From: Myxococcus fulvus
Lineage (GTDB): Bacteria > Myxococcota > Myxococcia > Myxococcales > Myxococcaceae
DNA: 64,000 nucleotides
Reading direction: 5' to 3'
NCBI RefSeq assembly: GCF_900111765.1
Contig: NZ_FOIB01000010.1
Location: forward strand, 310,001 to 374,000
The position numbers and the translations under genes are program-made. Below, piece by piece: positions 61,684 to 64,000 of this stretch; the first letter of the stretch is position 1, and each line of letters begins with the position of its first letter. The notes beneath the pieces were generated by a model that was not told the origin of the DNA, did no database searches, and worked only from the letters and a program-made list of their open reading frames with translations.

Positions 61684-62703
61684 TCAACGCCACCCGGGCA
61701 GGGTGAAGGGAACGAAGCGCGGAGGCCCGAAGGCCTCGAGCGCCGCCCGTGACACCGCTTCCTTCACGCTCCACGCATCGACGACCTCACCGCGCTGGAG
61801 CCGGGCCTGCTCACGCAGCAGCACGAAGAGCGGTGGCGGCACGTTCGAGGGAACCAGGCCCGTCGCCGCCGTTCCACCGAGCACCCAGGCGACAGAGCGC
61901 GCGAGCATGGCCAGGTCCGTGGCGGGCGAGGGCGTGGCGCCGTCCAGCAGCTCCTCCGGGTAGAAGTCCGGGTGGGTCACGCTGGAGGACGGCAGGGCCA
62001 GGGTCGAGTGGTACTGCGTGGCATTGGACCAGCCCACCAGCATCACGCCATGGTCCCTGGGGTGCACGAGCAGGTGGGGCGGCAGCACCGCGCCGTGGAC
62101 GTAGCCCGCGCGGTGCACGAAGCCGAGCAGCTCCAGCGCGCGCTTCCACATCCACACCGCCGCGCGCGGGTCGATGCCCTCCGGATACACCTGGCGCAGC
62201 TCCGTCAGCGAGTGCTGGAAGCCGCTCATCCAGCGATAGACGGCCGCCGCGCGCGACGTGCCCACCGGGTCCTTCAGCTTTCCCCGGGCCACGGGTTGGG
62301 GGAGCAGCCGCGTGAAGTGCTCGGCGCCCTGGGCGCTGGAGCCCTGGAACTCCTCGAGGATTTCGTACTCCCGGGCGACCAGGTCCCCGTCCGACAACGC
62401 GCGGGCGACCTTCAGCACCACCATCTCCGTGATGCGCGAGTCGCGCCGCGCGAGGAACACGTCGCAGCTGTCCCCCTGGCCCAGGCGACCGAGCACCACG
62501 TAGCGCGTGCCCGCGACGGTGACGCGAGGCCGATCCGGCGCGAAGGGCGGGTCGTCCGCGGGACGCGCGGGCTTGGGCCAGACGGCCACGCCCCTGGCGG
62601 ACACCATCGCGCCGCAGTAGGCGCAGCTGAGGATTCCATTCGCCGAGGCGGGGGGCGGTAGGTTCGCGCCGCAGCCCGGACACTTCAGAAGTTGTAGTTC
62701 CAT
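61684..62703 (-). CDS. Zinc-ribbon pseudokinase
   Basis: A 339-aa protein. A zinc ribbon at residues 8-30 has C8, C11, C27 and C30. A protein-kinase fold follows: GRLGQGDSCDV (Gly loop), VVLKVAR (Lys98), and EYEILEE. The catalytic HRD loop reads YVHGAVLPPHLLV, so the catalytic Asp is Ala; DFG is replaced by VGW. It therefore lacks canonical phosphotransfer residues and is likely a pseudokinase that binds nucleotide or acts as a scaffold. It opens the four-gene cluster on the minus strand. The upstream gap to the divergent PIN gene is 53 bp. VWA-kinase-phosphatase triads are known in tellurite-resistance-type (TerY-P) loci; a phosphatase is not seen here. Confidence 0.75.
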   Translation of the reverse strand: MELQLLKCPGCGANLPPPASANGILSCAYCGAMVSARGVAVWPKPARPADDPPFAPDRPRVTVAGTRYVVLGRLGQGDSCDVFLARRDSRITEMVVLKVARALSDGDLVAREYEILEEFQGSSAQGAEHFTRLLPQPVARGKLKDPVGTSRAAAVYRWMSGFQHSLTELRQVYPEGIDPRAAVWMWKRALELLGFVHRAGYVHGAVLPPHLLVHPRDHGVMLVGWSNATQYHSTLALPSSSVTHPDFYPEELLDGATPSPATDLAMLARSVAWVLGGTAATGLVPSNVPPPLFVLLREQARLQRGEVVDAWSVKEAVSRAALEAFGPPRFVPFTLPGWR

Positions 62704-62756
62704 CCGACCCCCTCATGCGATGCGGGGACAGCATACCGTGCCCGCAGGAAACCCGA

Positions 62757-63230
62757 ATGACTCCCGTTGCCCCCGTGCTGCCCGTGGTGCTCGACACCAA
62801 TGTCGTCCTGGACCTCTACGTGTTCGAGGACCCGGCCCTTCGTGAGCTGCACCAGGCCCTGAAGGATGGACGACTGGTGGCCTGGGCCGAGGACGCGACG
62901 CTGGCGGAGCTGGGCTACGTGCTCGCCTCGCGCCACTTCCTGCCGGGCCGGGCCCAGGACGCGCGCGGCACGGCGCTCGCGCGCTATCGCGAGCACGTGA
63001 GGGTGTTGCCGGCGGGGGAGGGGAGCGCGGCGCTGGAGCTGCCCCGCTGCAGGGACCGTGACGACCAGAAGTTCCTCGTCCTGGCCGCGCGGGCCGGGGC
63101 GTCGTGGCTGGTGAGCAAGGACAAGCGCGTGCTGTCCATGGCGGACCGGCACGGGATGCCCTTCCTCATCCTCACGCCCCGGCAGGCGGTGGCGCGACTG
63201 GCCGCTCAGGCGTTGGAGGCGGGGCGGTAG
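62757..63230 (+). CDS. PIN-domain protein (putative ribonuclease)
   Basis: A 157-aa protein of PIN fold. Acidic residues in the expected places are DTNVVLDLY (first Asp), a mid-protein Glu in LAELGYV, CRDRDDQKFLVLA (later Asp) and SKDKRVL (final Asp). PIN domains are Mg-dependent RNases and often toxins of toxin-antitoxin pairs (COG1569 type). There is no antitoxin-sized gene next to it on the same strand, so it may be an orphan or a partner of the divergent cluster. The ATG at 62757 follows AGGAA. Its 3' end overlaps the convergent gene at 63206 by 25 bp. Confidence 0.8.
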   Translation: MTPVAPVLPVVLDTNVVLDLYVFEDPALRELHQALKDGRLVAWAEDATLAELGYVLASRHFLPGRAQDARGTALARYREHVRVLPAGEGSAALELPRCRDRDDQKFLVLAARAGASWLVSKDKRVLSMADRHGMPFLILTPRQAVARLAAQALEAGR

Positions 63231-63994
63231 CGCAGCACGCGCGCGGCCTGGGCGTTCACCACGATGGCGGTGATGCTCTCCAGGCGCGACTTGCCCGCCT
63301 TCTCGCTCCACTCGAGCACGTAGAAGAAGACCGGGTCGTCCGAGCCCTGCATGTTGCCGTAGACAACCACCGAGTCGGCCCGCTGGTCCTTGTAGGTGAT
63401 GAGCGTCTGGCGGAAGGTGAGCCACACCTCACGATTGCCGGAGGCCTCGGAGGTGCCGCGCAGGAACGCAGTGGGCTTGTCGAGCGGGCCCTGGAGGAAC
63501 TCACCGCCCGAGGCCTTGTGCTCCAGCAGCTCGCTCTTCGAGCCCGAGGACTCGGAGAAGACGCCCGTGCATTCCTCCTCGCAGGTGAAGTCCGATTCGG
63601 CGGGGGCCTCGCGGCGCTCCTTCTCGCATCGCTTCTCGCACGCGATGAGCTCGCGACCTTCCTGGGCGAGCGCCTTCTGGATTCGCGCCTTCATCTGCGC
63701 CTGGGTGGTGTCGGCCTCGAAGAAGGTGGTGTCCGCCAGGTGGAGCAGCCCGGCCACGCGCACCAGTCCCGGGTCCTCCATCGCGGACAGCGCCGCGCTC
63801 GCCGCGGCCTTCTGGGGGCGCAGCTGCGCGGGCTTCACGCGGGTCCACGTCTTGCGGGCCTCGGAGTCGGTGCCTGAGCGGTTCAGGTCGACGCGGTCGA
63901 ACTCCGCGGCCATCTCCCGGGCCCGCGCGAGCGCGGCCTTGTACGCGGGCTTCTCCGGCACGGTGGCCAGGAAGTCGGAGGCGGCGACGCTCAT
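63206..63994 (-). CDS. Uncharacterised protein, possibly 5' incomplete
   Basis: A 262-aa protein I do not recognise. The first ~120 residues are helical and charged, a Cys-bearing stretch follows (ACEKRCEKE, DFTCEEECTG), and the last ~90 residues are beta-rich with an EVWLTFRQTL strand. The four cysteines could bind a metal or form disulfides. The ATG at 63994 lies 6 bp from the window edge, so the real start may be further upstream. It is convergent with the PIN gene. Confidence 0.55.
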   Translation of the reverse strand: MSVAASDFLATVPEKPAYKAALARAREMAAEFDRVDLNRSGTDSEARKTWTRVKPAQLRPQKAAASAALSAMEDPGLVRVAGLLHLADTTFFEADTTQAQMKARIQKALAQEGRELIACEKRCEKERREAPAESDFTCEEECTGVFSESSGSKSELLEHKASGGEFLQGPLDKPTAFLRGTSEASGNREVWLTFRQTLITYKDQRADSVVVYGNMQGSDDPVFFYVLEWSEKAGKSRLESITAIVVNAQAARVLRYRPASNA

Positions 63995-64000
63995 GACCCC

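Noticed and set aside
1..64000. tRNA, rRNA, insertion sequences and prophage genes
   Set aside because: No cloverleaf, 16S/23S motif, transposase or phage structural motif was seen when reading both strands; a dedicated search (tRNAscan, IS finder) was not possible.

Overview
The window looks like chromosomal DNA from a myxobacterium (Myxococcaceae or Cystobacteraceae type). The support is a very high GC content with G/C-rich third codon positions, many exported lipoproteins with lipoboxes, Cys-rich DUF4215 repeats around a fibro-slime domain, RCC1 propeller lipoproteins, several TonB-C-like domains, an ECF sigma/anti-sigma pair and terpene cyclases. The genus is inferred. I see no insertion sequence, phage, CRISPR array, tRNA or rRNA. 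Genes are dense, and most long antisense frames are codon-bias shadows.

Layout. 1-10 kb: the C-terminal part of a FnIII-GH18 chitinase-like protein, an arginase-family enzyme, a class I terpene cyclase, a GFA-family protein, an exported adenosine deaminase-like lipoprotein, a small Cys-rich lipoprotein, a trichodiene-synthase-like protein, and a TPR protein coupled to an acetyl-CoA hydrolase/transferase. Two copies of a palindromic operator-like element lie between arginase and the first terpene cyclase. 10-24 kb: an outer-membrane protein, an M3 metallopeptidase lipoprotein, a second GH18 protein, an M20 peptidase, the DUF4215/fibro-slime protein, a TPR protein, a coiled-coil lipoprotein, an S-adenosylmethionine methyltransferase and a Kelch-like protein. 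24-34 kb: two tandem RCC1 lipoproteins of identical length (1095 aa), each with 21 blades, then a coiled-coil protein and asnS. 33-46 kb: a lipoprotein, a CotH-kinase-like lipoprotein, a six-repeat DDHGD lipoprotein, a TonB-dependent receptor with a fused TonB-C domain and its lipoprotein partner, an AbiGi-like protein, a helical protein and a 54-bp minisatellite. 46-56 kb: a very long helical protein with a poly-Ser tail, deoD, an M74 endopeptidase with LysM, and an operon of ECF sigma factor, DUF4384 anti-sigma factor and caspase-like protein. 56-64 kb: an AlkB-like oxygenase, a DEAD-box helicase, a cluster of two VWA proteins, a PurA paralog and a zinc-ribbon pseudokinase, then a PIN protein and an unknown protein.

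How genes work together. Three groups are supported by tight spacing or overlap. (1) Sigma factor, anti-sigma factor and caspase-like protein, with ATGA and TGATG junctions, suggest membrane-signal-controlled expression of a cell-envelope protease. (2) Zinc-ribbon pseudokinase, VWA, PurA-like, VWA and perhaps the helicase, all on the minus strand with an ATGA overlap, recall VWA-kinase conflict or stress modules but carry a nucleotide-metabolism paralog. It is the best candidate for an undescribed system here. (3) The TonB-dependent receptor and its lipoprotein form a two-gene uptake or surface unit. The rest is mostly secreted or surface machinery and scattered housekeeping genes (asnS, deoD, helicase). 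All function calls come from reading motifs; no database search was run.
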